From: Chloroflexales bacterium ZM16-3
GTDB taxonomy: Bacteria; Chloroflexota; Chloroflexia; Chloroflexales; Chloroflexaceae
DNA: 64,000 nt
Assembly (NCBI GenBank): GCA_004138175.2
Contig: RYFE02000006.1
Coordinates: 62,001 to 126,000 of the forward strand
Direction: 5' to 3'
Made by a program: the position numbers and the translations under genes. Below the pieces are notes generated by a model. The model saw nothing but the letters and a program-made list of their open reading frames with translations. It had not been told where the DNA came from and ran no database searches. Shown in pieces: positions 27,592-35,525 of this stretch. Each line of letters starts with the position of its first letter. The stretch's first letter is position 1.

Positions 27592-28445
27592 GAGGCGGTG
27601 ATCTTATAGCCGAGCTGGCCAAGGGCGTAGCTAATCCCGGCCTGAAGGTTCGCATAGACCTTGAGCTGGCTGAGGTTCACGCCGAGCTGCACCAGGGTCT
27701 GGGCGATCTCGGCGCCGATGCCGACCAGCACCACCTGGGCACCGATTAGCTGAGCGGCGCGGGCCGTCTGGAGCAGATAGTTGGCCACGCCGGTGTCCAC
27801 CACCGGCACGCCGGTGATGTCGAGGATGACGATATCGGCCTGCTTCTCGCTGATCGCCTCCAGGAGCCGCTCAAGCACCTGGGTAGCCCGGTAGCTGTCG
27901 ATAGCGCCCACCAGCGGCAGGGCGATCACGCCCGCGTAGAGCGGCAGGATAGGCGTGCCCAGCTCGCGGATGGTGAAGCGCTGGGCCTCAATCTCGGCGG
28001 CCTGCTGAGCCACCGCCTGCATCGTCTGCTGGAAGGTCTGGCTGTAGCCGACCATCATCGTGCGGCTCAGCATGTGCAGCAGATCCTCCAGGGCGCGCGC
28101 GTCGGCGGGCAGCAGCACGCCCCCCCCGGCAATAAACCGCTCGATATGCCCCCAGATGAGATCACGGACATACTCGATCACCAGCAGGACGTCCTCGATA
28201 TGGAATCCATCCTGAGCACGGTCAGCCCCGGCGTTGGTGAGCCGGGACACAATCGTGTCGGTTGATCCGGTGATGAGAGCGTCGCAGATCAGCAACACGG
28301 TTCCGCGAAACATCTGATGAATGTGCTCTCGGCCCTGGATCCGATACGACTCGCTCTCCTGGTACACCCGATCAACAAGAGTGTCAAAGTCGTCATCGAG
28401 GTGATCACGCAGATAGGCGCCGAAGGCGGCTGTAGTGTCGGTCAT
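27588..28445 (-). CDS. RsbR-like STAS domain protein (putative stressosome component)
   Basis: 285 residues. The N-terminal about 150 residues form a helical sensor-like domain (YLRDHLDDDFDTLVDRVYQE). The C-terminal STAS domain runs from RELGTPILPLYAGVIALPLVGAID through VILDITGVPVVDTGVANYLL to AQVVLVGIGAEIAQTLVQLG. RsbR paralogues build stressosomes that sequester RsbT and control sigma-B or other outputs. The phosphorylatable positions are Thr in DITGVP and the Thr in VDTGVA. No RsbS/RsbT genes are in the window. Confidence 0.85.
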   Translation of the reverse strand: MTDTTAAFGAYLRDHLDDDFDTLVDRVYQESESYRIQGREHIHQMFRGTVLLICDALITGSTDTIVSRLTNAGADRAQDGFHIEDVLLVIEYVRDLIWGHIERFIAGGGVLLPADARALEDLLHMLSRTMMVGYSQTFQQTMQAVAQQAAEIEAQRFTIRELGTPILPLYAGVIALPLVGAIDSYRATQVLERLLEAISEKQADIVILDITGVPVVDTGVANYLLQTARAAQLIGAQVVLVGIGAEIAQTLVQLGVNLSQLKVYANLQAGISYALGQLGYKITAS

Positions 28446-28465
28446 TGATCTGCTCCGTGATGGGC

Positions 28466-28493
28466 GTAAGGACGCAGCGCGCTGCGTCCTTAC
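28466..28493. terminator. 28-base perfect palindrome after proS
   Basis: Half-site GTAAGGACGCAGCG. It lies between the proS stop and the RsbR-like start, both on the minus strand. No T run. Confidence 0.5.
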
Positions 28494-28510
28494 AGATATG
28501 CTGAGACGAT

Positions 28511-29953
28511 CTAGTACGCCCTAGCGAAGATCACCAGCTGGGTGGTCTCCTTGCCGGTATAAACGCAGGTTCCGGCGGTGCCGGGCTGATCGAGGGGGAT
28601 GCAGCGGATAGTGGCCCGCGTCTCGTCCTGGATGCGCTTCTCATCATCGGTGCTACCGGCCCAGTAGGCTCGGGCGAAACCGCGCTCGATCTGGGCCTTC
28701 AGCTCGTCGTAGGTGGCCACATCGGCGGTGTGATCCTCGCGGAACTGCAGCGCGCGGGCGAAGAGCCCGCTCTGGATCTCCTCTAGCAGGGCCAGGATAC
28801 GCGCGGTGAGACCATCCTGCGGGACAAAGCTCTTGCCCTCGCGGCCGGGCACATCGCGGCGGGCCATGGCCACGCTGCCCTTCTCCACATCCTTCGGGCC
28901 GACCTCGATCCGCACTGGGACGCCCTTCATCTCCCACTCGTTATACTTGAAGCCGGGCGACAGGTTCTCGCGGTCGTCCACCTTAAAGCGCAGGACGCCC
29001 TTCCATCCGGCGGTGATCGCGGCCACGGTGGCCATCACCTTCTCGCGCTCGGCGTCATTCTTGTAGATCGGCACGACGATAACCTGGGTGGGCGCGAGGC
29101 GCGGCGGCAACACCAGGCCCTCGTCGTCCGAGTGGGTCATGATCAGCGCGCCGATCATGCGCGTGCTCACGCCCCAGCTGGTTGTCCATGCGTGCTGGAC
29201 GGTGTTGTTCTGGTCGGTGAAGGTGATGTCGAAGGCGTGGGCGAAGTTCTGGCCGAGGTTGTGCGAGGTGCCGGCCTGGAGCGCGCGCCCGTCCTGCATC
29301 ATGGCCTCAATGCAGTAGGAGCGCAGGGCACCGGGGAACTTCTCCTTCTCGGTCTTCAGCCCACGGATCACCGGCATGGCCATCACCTGCTCGGCGAAGT
29401 CGGCGTAAACATCATACAATATTTTGAGCGTTTCCGCTTCAGCTTCAGCTTCTGTGGCGTGCGCTGTATGGCCTTCCTGCCACCAAAACTCCGATGTGCG
29501 CAGGAAGGGGCGGGTGCGCATCTCCCAGCGCATCACATTTGCCCACTGGTTATAGAGCAGGGGCAGGTCGCGGTAGGAGCGGATCCACTTGCTGTAGAAG
29601 TAGCCGATGATCGTCTCGCTGGTGGGGCGGATCACATAGGGCTCGGTCAGCTCCTCGCCGCCAGCGCGGGTGACCTCGGCCACCTCGGGGGCGAAGCCCT
29701 CGACGTGATCGGCCTCCTTCATAATGAAGCTCTTGGGGATGAGCAGGGGAAACTGCACATTGCTGTGCCCGGTCTCCTTGATCCGGTCGTCCATCTCGCG
29801 CTGCATCAGCTCCCAGATCGCCCAGCCGTTCGCCTTCACAACAATACAGCCGCGCACCACCTCAGCCACCTCGGCCATATCCGCCTCGCGGACAATATCG
29901 AGATACCACTGGTTATAGTCTTTCGCCCTGGTGGTGATCACTTCCTTCGGCAT
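28511..29953 (-). CDS. proS: Prolyl-tRNA synthetase, archaeal/eukaryal type
   Basis: 480 residues. It is a class II synthetase of the short type without the bacterial editing insertion: motif 1 region GWAIWELMQREMD, RPTSETIIGYFYSKW, motif 2 LRTSEFWWQEGHTAH and motif 3 GALIMTHSDDEGLVLPPRLAP. An anticodon-binding domain and the C-terminal extension ending FARAY (conserved C-terminal Tyr) follow. It charges tRNA-Pro. A -10 TATAAT lies on the minus strand at 30030-30025. Codons for about residues 152-183, starting at motif 2, are strikingly AT-ending. Confidence 0.96.
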   Translation of the reverse strand: MPKEVITTRAKDYNQWYLDIVREADMAEVAEVVRGCIVVKANGWAIWELMQREMDDRIKETGHSNVQFPLLIPKSFIMKEADHVEGFAPEVAEVTRAGGEELTEPYVIRPTSETIIGYFYSKWIRSYRDLPLLYNQWANVMRWEMRTRPFLRTSEFWWQEGHTAHATEAEAEAETLKILYDVYADFAEQVMAMPVIRGLKTEKEKFPGALRSYCIEAMMQDGRALQAGTSHNLGQNFAHAFDITFTDQNNTVQHAWTTSWGVSTRMIGALIMTHSDDEGLVLPPRLAPTQVIVVPIYKNDAEREKVMATVAAITAGWKGVLRFKVDDRENLSPGFKYNEWEMKGVPVRIEVGPKDVEKGSVAMARRDVPGREGKSFVPQDGLTARILALLEEIQSGLFARALQFREDHTADVATYDELKAQIERGFARAYWAGSTDDEKRIQDETRATIRCIPLDQPGTAGTCVYTGKETTQLVIFARAY

Positions 29954-30394
29954 GGTCGCTCCTGGAACAATTACAGATCATCGATAGCAGATCGAATCGG
30001 GCACCTATGGCACCTACTCTAGCTATTATACCCGCATCCACAGAGTTAGGGTTCATAAAAGGCACTAGACATGGTTCGTAGGTGCTTGACATTTTGCCGC
30101 CGGACACCCCTCACCCCCAGCCCCTCTCCCTCAAGGGGGAGAGGGGAGTATATCGCTTCCTGGTGTGGAATACCCCCTTCTCCCGATCAGGGTTTAGGGG
30201 CGGACAGAAAAAGTGTTTCACGCAACCATTCACCGCATCAGCAAAGGATCGCCCCCCCTCGCCCGCCGCAGCGGGAGAGGGGGCTGGGGGGTGAGGGCCA
30301 AAAGCCGCCCCAACGCCATGAATCGCCTCGTCACCCAAACGTTCTGTCCGCCCCTAAACCCGCTCAGGGAGAGGGGGCTGGAGGCCGTGTGGGC
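29954..30394. repeat. 441-base spacer built mostly from repeats
   Basis: No gene. The proS -10 (30025-30030) is followed by two copies of the LTPSPSP-type palindromic repeat (30104-30150, 30252-30296) nested within or beside a 172-base inverted-repeat element (30190-30361). Confidence 0.7.
30190..30361. repeat. Element bounded by perfect 20-base inverted repeats
   Basis: The ends are GGGTTTAGGGGCGGACAGAA (30190-30209) and its exact complement (30342-30361), 132 bases apart. It encloses one copy of the LTPSPSP-type repeat. No transposase; MITE-like in shape. Confidence 0.7.
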
Positions 30395-31015
30395 TCACAG
30401 CTCTTTGCGCATCAGCTCGGTGGGCGAGGCGATCCAGTCGAGGGCGGCGGGCGTGCGAGAGACGAAGCGGTAGCCGAGGCGGGTGTAGAGGCGGCGGGCG
30501 GTCTCGTTGCGGACCAGGACGCGCAAGAGGGCGGCGCGGGCGCCCATCTGGCGAGCTGCGTCCTCTAGCTGAGCCATCATCGCCTCACCGACCCCGCGCC
30601 CGCGAGCGGACGCGTCCACCACAACGCTGTAGACATAGCACTCGCCGGGGCGCAGGCTGACATCGGTGGTGAGCGAAGCGCGCATGGCGCTGAGGAAGAG
30701 GCGCAGGGTGTCGCCGATGCCGATCATGGAGATGGCGGCCTGTAGGGTGCCGGGGGGCAGCATGCCATCGCCGGAGATGGCGGGGCTGCGCAGGCTGGCG
30801 CTGCCCACAATCTGGCCGGATGCGTCGGCGGCGACATAGCGACCGCCGCCGACCAGCTCATGCTCAACGAGGTAGCGAAACAGGCACACATGGTCGGCTA
30901 CAGGGCCGCGCAGCACGCCGGGCGCCTCGGAGTTGAAGAGCTGCACGAGCAGATCGGCAAGCACACCGGCGTCCTCCAGGGCCGCCGGCCGCAGGGTGAT
31001 TGCGTCAGCTATCAT
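30395..31015 (-). CDS. GNAT family acetyltransferase
   Basis: About 206 residues from ATG 31015; upstream in-frame codons come from a heptamer repeat. A GNAT fold starts MIADAITLRPAALEDAGVLADL. The acetyl-CoA motif A is YVYSVVVDASARGRGVGEAMMAQ (split here: VVVDASARGRGVG), ending with LVRNETARRLYTRLGYRFVSR. Acceptor unknown. It overlaps nothing, and it follows the biotin carboxylase gene on the same strand, with the repeat between. Confidence 0.85.
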   Translation of the reverse strand: MIADAITLRPAALEDAGVLADLLVQLFNSEAPGVLRGPVADHVCLFRYLVEHELVGGGRYVAADASGQIVGSASLRSPAISGDGMLPPGTLQAAISMIGIGDTLRLFLSAMRASLTTDVSLRPGECYVYSVVVDASARGRGVGEAMMAQLEDAARQMGARAALLRVLVRNETARRLYTRLGYRFVSRTPAALDWIASPTELMRKEL

Positions 31016-31029
31016 CAGTCTCGCACAAC

Positions 31030-31082
31030 TACAGATTGCAGATTGCAGAGCATCTGCAATCTGCAATCTGCAATCTGCAATC
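31030..31082. repeat. Heptamer hairpin repeat, family C
   Basis: CAGATTG units on the left and CAATCTG units on the right form a hairpin between the carboxylase stop and the GNAT start. Confidence 0.85.
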
Positions 31083-32848
31083 TAGTGCTTGTAGGTTGCC
31101 AGTACAGCTCCGGACTCCACGGTGGTGCCCTCCTGGGCGAGGACATCGCCGATGATGCCGGCGTGGGGCGCGGTGATCTCGTTCTCCATCTTCATGGCCT
31201 CGATGATGAAGAGCACCTGGCCTGACTCGACCTCCTGGCCTGCGGTGACGCGCACCGCCGCCAGGCGGCCCTGGATCGGGCTGCTCACCCCATCGACCTT
31301 GGCGGCCATCTGGCTAGAGTTGCGGGCACGGGCGCGGCGCGGCTCCTTTGCGGTTGCGGCGGGCTGCTCGCCGCCGCCGGAGGGCACGCCGAAGAGTCGC
31401 ACCCCGAAGCGCTTGCCGTTTACCTCGACGGTGATATTGCGTGCCTCGGAGGGCTCCTCGGCTGCGGCAGGCTCGGGCGGGGGCGGGGCGAAAGCGCGAG
31501 TGGCATCCAGCAGCTCGGGGTGCTGGCCAATAAAGTTCACGCTCAGATCGCCGCCGATAAAGGTCGGGTGAGCCATCGCCGCCTGATGGAAGGGGATGGT
31601 GGTGATCACCCCGCCGATCTCGTACTCGGCCAGGGCGCGGCGCATGCGGGCGATCGCCTCGGGGCGGGTCTCGGCCCAGGAGACCAGCTTAGACAGCAGC
31701 GAGTCATAGAACTGCGGGATGGCGTAGTTCGCGCGGATGCCGCTGTCCACCCGCACACCGAGGCCGGTCGGCTCGCGGTAGCTGCCCACGGTACCGAGGG
31801 CCGGGCGGAAGTTGGCCAGCGCGTCCTCGGCGTTGATCCGGCACTCGATGGCGTGCCCGCGCGGCCGCAGGTCGGCCTGGCGCATCCAGAGAACCTCGCC
31901 CTGGGCGATGCGCAGCTGGGCCTTCACCAGATCGACGCCGTAGACCATCTCGGTGACGGTGTGCTCGACCTGGATGCGGGTGTTCATCTCTAGGAAGTAG
32001 TAGCGACCGTCCTCAAAGAGAAACTCCAGGGTGCCGGCACCCACATAGCCCACCAGGGTGGCCAGGCGCACGGCGGAGGCACCCATCTCGGCGCGCAGCT
32101 GGGGGGTAAGGGCGGGCGAGGGGCACTCCTCGATCAGCTTCTGGTGCCGCCGCTGGATCGAGCAGTCGCGCTCGCCCAGCGCAACGGCGTTGCCGTGGGT
32201 GTCGGCGAGGATCTGGATCTCGATATGGCGCGGGTTGGTGAGGTACTTCTCAACATAGAGCGCGTCGTTCTTAAATGAGACGACAGCCTCACGGCGAGCG
32301 CTGGCGAAGGCGTCGGCGATCTCGTCGGGGGCGCGCACCACGCGCAGGCCGCGACCGCCGCCGCCGCCCACCGCCTTGATCGCGATCGGATAGCCGTAAG
32401 CATCGCCGAGGCGGCGGATCTCATCAAGCGAGTCGAGCGGCTCCAGGGTGCCGGGCACCAGCGGCACGCCGGCCTGCGTGGCCTCGCGGCGGGCGGCCGT
32501 CTTCCCCCCCATGCGCTCCATAGCCTCGGGGGACGGGCCGATGAAGATCAGGCCAGCGGCGGCCACGGCGCGGGCGAAGTCGGCGTTCTCGGCCAGAAAG
32601 CCGTAGCCGGGGTGGATGGCCCCGGCGCCAGCCTGGCGGGCCACCTCGATGATGCGCGGGATGTTCAGGTAGCTCTCGGACGAGGGCGCCGGCCCGAGCA
32701 GATAGGCCGCGTCGGCGTAGGCAACATGGGGAGCCTCGCGGTCGGCCTCAGAGTAGACGGCGACGCTGCGCAGGCCCAGCTCGCGGCAGGCTCGCATCAC
32801 CCGCAGCGCAATCTCGCCGCGATTTGCGATCAGTACGGTGTCAAACAT
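31082..32848 (-). CDS. Biotin carboxylase-BCCP fusion subunit of acyl-CoA carboxylase
   Basis: 588 residues from ATG 32848 (the longer frame upstream lacks similarity). The biotin carboxylase domain (1-450) begins MFDTVLIANRGEIALRVMRA, with GGGGGRGLRVV, the ERDCSIQRRHQKLIEE segment and FLEMNTRIQVEH. A linker of about 70 residues precedes the biotinyl domain (about 520-588), with the biotin Lys in EAMKMENEI. This fused alpha subunit is typical of acetyl-/propionyl-CoA carboxylases. The carboxyltransferase partner is not in the window, so the acyl-CoA substrate is open. Confidence 0.93.
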   Translation of the reverse strand: MFDTVLIANRGEIALRVMRACRELGLRSVAVYSEADREAPHVAYADAAYLLGPAPSSESYLNIPRIIEVARQAGAGAIHPGYGFLAENADFARAVAAAGLIFIGPSPEAMERMGGKTAARREATQAGVPLVPGTLEPLDSLDEIRRLGDAYGYPIAIKAVGGGGGRGLRVVRAPDEIADAFASARREAVVSFKNDALYVEKYLTNPRHIEIQILADTHGNAVALGERDCSIQRRHQKLIEECPSPALTPQLRAEMGASAVRLATLVGYVGAGTLEFLFEDGRYYFLEMNTRIQVEHTVTEMVYGVDLVKAQLRIAQGEVLWMRQADLRPRGHAIECRINAEDALANFRPALGTVGSYREPTGLGVRVDSGIRANYAIPQFYDSLLSKLVSWAETRPEAIARMRRALAEYEIGGVITTIPFHQAAMAHPTFIGGDLSVNFIGQHPELLDATRAFAPPPPEPAAAEEPSEARNITVEVNGKRFGVRLFGVPSGGGEQPAATAKEPRRARARNSSQMAAKVDGVSSPIQGRLAAVRVTAGQEVESGQVLFIIEAMKMENEITAPHAGIIGDVLAQEGTTVESGAVLATYKH

Positions 32849-33031
32849 AGCAACCTTGCTACTTTTCAGTGTGGCGGACATAACAAAGACACGTGCGTTT
32901 TGGTGCAAATTTCAGGATAGCGCGGGGAGATACATGGCGCGCCCCCAAAAAGGCTTCAGCGTAGGTTACACGCTGGCAGTGCGAATCGCTTGCTCGTGCA
33001 GCATAATCCCCCTTCTGCTTCCTCCCTAACC

Positions 33032-33613
33032 TCAACCTCCCGGCTCGCAATCAAATGCCAGAATGTCGATCCGCGAGCGCAGCAGCTCGACCCAGTCGCC
33101 GGGGGCGATGCGCGCTGCGCCGACCGAGGTGACCATGTTCTCAGCGGTGAGGCTGGTGCGCATGCCCACCACGCCCGCCCCGACGTCGATCGCCAGCTCG
33201 GTGTAGAGGGTCTGGTAGGGCAGCTGCGCGCCGCCCTCCTCCCATGCCGACACCGCCGTGACCTGGCCAAAGAGTGCGGGGGCCGTGCTGGCCCCGCCTG
33301 GCGACCACCCATCCTCGGGGACGAGGCCGACACGGTAGGGCGGCCACTGGAGGCGCAGCGAGCTGAGGGCAAAAACCAGCCGGGCCACCCCGGCCCTCCC
33401 GACGGCCGCCTCGTCCACCTGGTGGTGCCTGTCTACCACGCCGAGCAGCAGTCCATCGGGGGTGACTGCGCCGGGGGAGAGCGGCGCGGTGAGGCGCAGC
33501 ACGATCAGCGGCAGGTAGCGCCGCCCGTCGGGGTGGAGCCTGCCGGGAACAAGCCGCTCGAAGACACAGGGGAGCGTGAGTTTATCGATCAGTGGAAACC
33601 GCACGTTAGGCAT
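33032..33613 (-). CDS. Uncharacterised protein
   Basis: About 193 residues from ATG 33613; GTG 33604 is also possible because AGGGAG lies about ten bases before it. The longer frame runs into a repeat element and is not used. It contains VRFPLIDKLTLPCVFERL and RYLPLIVLRLTAPL, and ends GDWVELLRSRIDILAFD. Predicted soluble and beta-rich. No family recognised. It lies upstream of the carboxylase on the same strand. Confidence 0.55.
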   Translation of the reverse strand: MPNVRFPLIDKLTLPCVFERLVPGRLHPDGRRYLPLIVLRLTAPLSPGAVTPDGLLLGVVDRHHQVDEAAVGRAGVARLVFALSSLRLQWPPYRVGLVPEDGWSPGGASTAPALFGQVTAVSAWEEGGAQLPYQTLYTELAIDVGAGVVGMRTSLTAENMVTSVGAARIAPGDWVELLRSRIDILAFDCEPGG

Positions 33614-33625
33614 TCTCCCTCTGAG

Positions 33626-33737
33626 CGCCCGGCCCGTAAACGGGCGGGCTACGGATCGACAAAGGCCGCCTGCGCGGCCTCGGCCAGCCCGCGCAGGCGG
33701 GCTTCGCAGACCATAGCCCGCGGCTTCAGCCGCCGGG
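33626..33737. repeat. Dispersed GC-rich hairpin repeat, family E copy 3
   Basis: GCCCGGCCCGTAAACGGGC, then a long stem AAGGCCGCCTGCGCGGCCT with its partner, then CGCGGCTTCAGCCGCCGGG. Confidence 0.8.
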
Positions 33738-33774
33738 TGATGCCACATAGGGCGAGTTTTGCGGTATTGCCCTA

Positions 33775-34338
33775 TCACCTTGTCGCCTCATCTCCGACAG
33801 CAAGCTCGCGTATGGCGGCCTGGGCGCGCCGCTCGTTCAGCGCCTCGACAAACTGACGCGGGCGGGTTGGGCTGAGGATCAGCGGAGGGAGGCCGACGCG
33901 GGCAACTGAGATAAGCCGGGAGCGGTCGGTTGCCAGGAAGAATGTCTCGCCGTAGGGCTGAAGGCGGAAGGGGCCGAGATAGCCGAAGACGCCCGGGTTA
34001 AAGGCGAAGCGCAGCCCGCGGCGGGGCACATCGGCCAGGAAGGTGGCCGCCGAAGCTCCGGTGACTATGTCGAGAGGAACACGCAGAGGCCGCCACCAGC
34101 GCCGCCGCACCACCAGGTCGGCCTCCTCGATCAGGTAGGCGCTAGGCTGGGCGGCGTAGCTGAGCAGCAGGAACAGCGCCAGGGGCAGCGCCAGGGCCGG
34201 CGGGATCAGCAGGCCACCCCAGCGCAGATTGGCCAGGTAGGCGAAGAGCAGCGGCAGCATCAGCAGGCCGCCCAGGTAGGCCAGCCCAATCGTGACCCGG
34301 CTCGCATAAGCATCTAGCGGCGCGACCTCAAAGCGCAT
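33775..34338 (-). CDS. Membrane protein with bacterial PH-like domain
   Basis: 187 residues. Two membrane helices (about 17-65: TIGLAYLGGLLMLPLLFAYL and PPALALPLALFLLLSYAA) are followed by a beta-rich domain typical of YdbT/bPH proteins, with an arginine cluster LVVRRRWWRPLRVPL and LATDRSRLISVARVG. Function unknown. The start is ATG 34338 with no strong ribosome site. Confidence 0.68.
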   Translation of the reverse strand: MRFEVAPLDAYASRVTIGLAYLGGLLMLPLLFAYLANLRWGGLLIPPALALPLALFLLLSYAAQPSAYLIEEADLVVRRRWWRPLRVPLDIVTGASAATFLADVPRRGLRFAFNPGVFGYLGPFRLQPYGETFFLATDRSRLISVARVGLPPLILSPTRPRQFVEALNERRAQAAIRELAVGDEATR

Positions 34339-34461
34339 CGTGTGATCCCCCAGCGATTGACGTATGCCTAACAGAGTTATTATAATCCCTCATGCGTCGG
34401 CCTGTGCCGACGCACGGGATCCCGCCACACCGGCGGGCACCTCCCAGCGCAGGAACGACCA

Positions 34462-35322
34462 ATGAACACAGCCTCAACCTTGCCCCTCCTCCCCGTCCCA
34501 CCCGAGTACGTCACGTGGCGCGGCCACCAGATCGCAACCTACCGCGCCGGGGTCGGGCGGCCCGTGCTGCTCGTCCACAGCATCAACGCGGCGGCCTCGG
34601 CCTTCGAGATGCGCGGCCCCTTCGCGCAGCTCCAGGGCGATAGCGAGGTCCACGCCTTCGACCTGCTGGGCTACGGGAACTCCGACCGACCGGCCCGCCG
34701 CTACAGCGCGGAGGACTATATCGACCAGATCGGCGCTCAGCTGGAGCGCATCGGCGAGCCCACCGCCGTGGTGGCCAGCTCGCTGGGCGCCGCCTACGCC
34801 GTGGCCGCCGCCGACCGCTGGCCCGAGCGGGTGCGCGCCCTCGTGCTCGCCTGCCCGGTGGGCATCTCACAGCTCGCCAAGCCAGCCGGCCCGCTGGGGT
34901 GGGCGATCTACCGCATCCTGCGCGGCCCCGTCGGACGCCAGATCTTCCGCTGGCTCACCAGCGAGGCGGGCACGCGATACTTCCTTGGCAGGCAGGCATA
35001 CCACAACCCGGCCAGCCTCACGCCCGAGACGGTGGCCAGCTTCTCGACGGCGGCGCAGCGGCCGGGTGGCTACTACGCGCCGATCTGCTTCCTGAGCGGG
35101 CTGCTCAACTGCGACATCGCCGCCGCCTACGGGCGGCTGCGCCAGCCCATCCTGATCATCTGGGGGAAGCAGGCCACCACCACCCCGGCGAGCAAGGCGA
35201 AGGAGTTCCTCGCCGCCAACGCGCGCGCCCGCCTTGAGCTGATCGACGGCACCGGGATGCTGGTGCAGGACGAGCGCCCCGCCGAGTTCGCCCGGCTCGT
35301 GCGCGACTTCGTCTCTCAATAG
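34462..35322 (+). CDS. Alpha/beta-fold hydrolase-like protein with altered catalytic triad
   Basis: 286 residues. The alpha/beta hydrolase core has the oxyanion region PVLLVHSINAAASAF and the nucleophile elbow VVASSLGAAYAVAAA (Ser in S-S-L-G). The usual acid position after the IIWG strand reads KQATTTPA, with no Asp. The usual His near the end (GH-x-x-x-x-E-x-P) reads GTGMLVQDERP. So two of three canonical triad residues seem absent, and the protein may use a different mechanism or be non-enzymatic. It stands alone. Confidence 0.78.
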   Translation: MNTASTLPLLPVPPEYVTWRGHQIATYRAGVGRPVLLVHSINAAASAFEMRGPFAQLQGDSEVHAFDLLGYGNSDRPARRYSAEDYIDQIGAQLERIGEPTAVVASSLGAAYAVAAADRWPERVRALVLACPVGISQLAKPAGPLGWAIYRILRGPVGRQIFRWLTSEAGTRYFLGRQAYHNPASLTPETVASFSTAAQRPGGYYAPICFLSGLLNCDIAAAYGRLRQPILIIWGKQATTTPASKAKEFLAANARARLELIDGTGMLVQDERPAEFARLVRDFVSQ

Positions 35323-35326
35323 CCGA

Positions 35327-35400
35327 TAGCCGATGACGAACGACCAATGACGAAGGCCGGGGCGTGATTGGTCGTTGGTCGTTGGTCGTTCGTCATCGGA
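35327..35400. repeat. Heptamer hairpin repeat, family C
   Basis: TTGGTCG units (three tandem) on the right pair with CGACCAA/CGAACGA units on the left. Confidence 0.8.
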
Positions 35401-35426
35401 AGGCGCGAGCGCAGCGAGCCACCAGA

Positions 35427-35455
35427 TTCAGTGACTCAGTGACTCAAGCATTCTG
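35427..35455. repeat. Octamer CAGTGACT tandem repeat
   Basis: Direct tandem units CAGTGACT in the spacer before the fabF-like gene; related to the CAGTGCCT array at 47637-47672. Confidence 0.6.
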
Positions 35456-35482
35456 CTCAGTGCTATAGGCTGTGCGCCGTGA

Positions 35483-35488
35483 TATAAT
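35483..35488 (+). promoter_or_regulatory. Putative -10 box of the fabF-like gene
   Basis: TATAAT about 38 bases upstream of the start; no convincing -35. Confidence 0.45.
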
Positions 35489-35525
35489 TCTCGCTTGAAT
35501 CTGGGGATAGCTCAAGGTGAATCCT

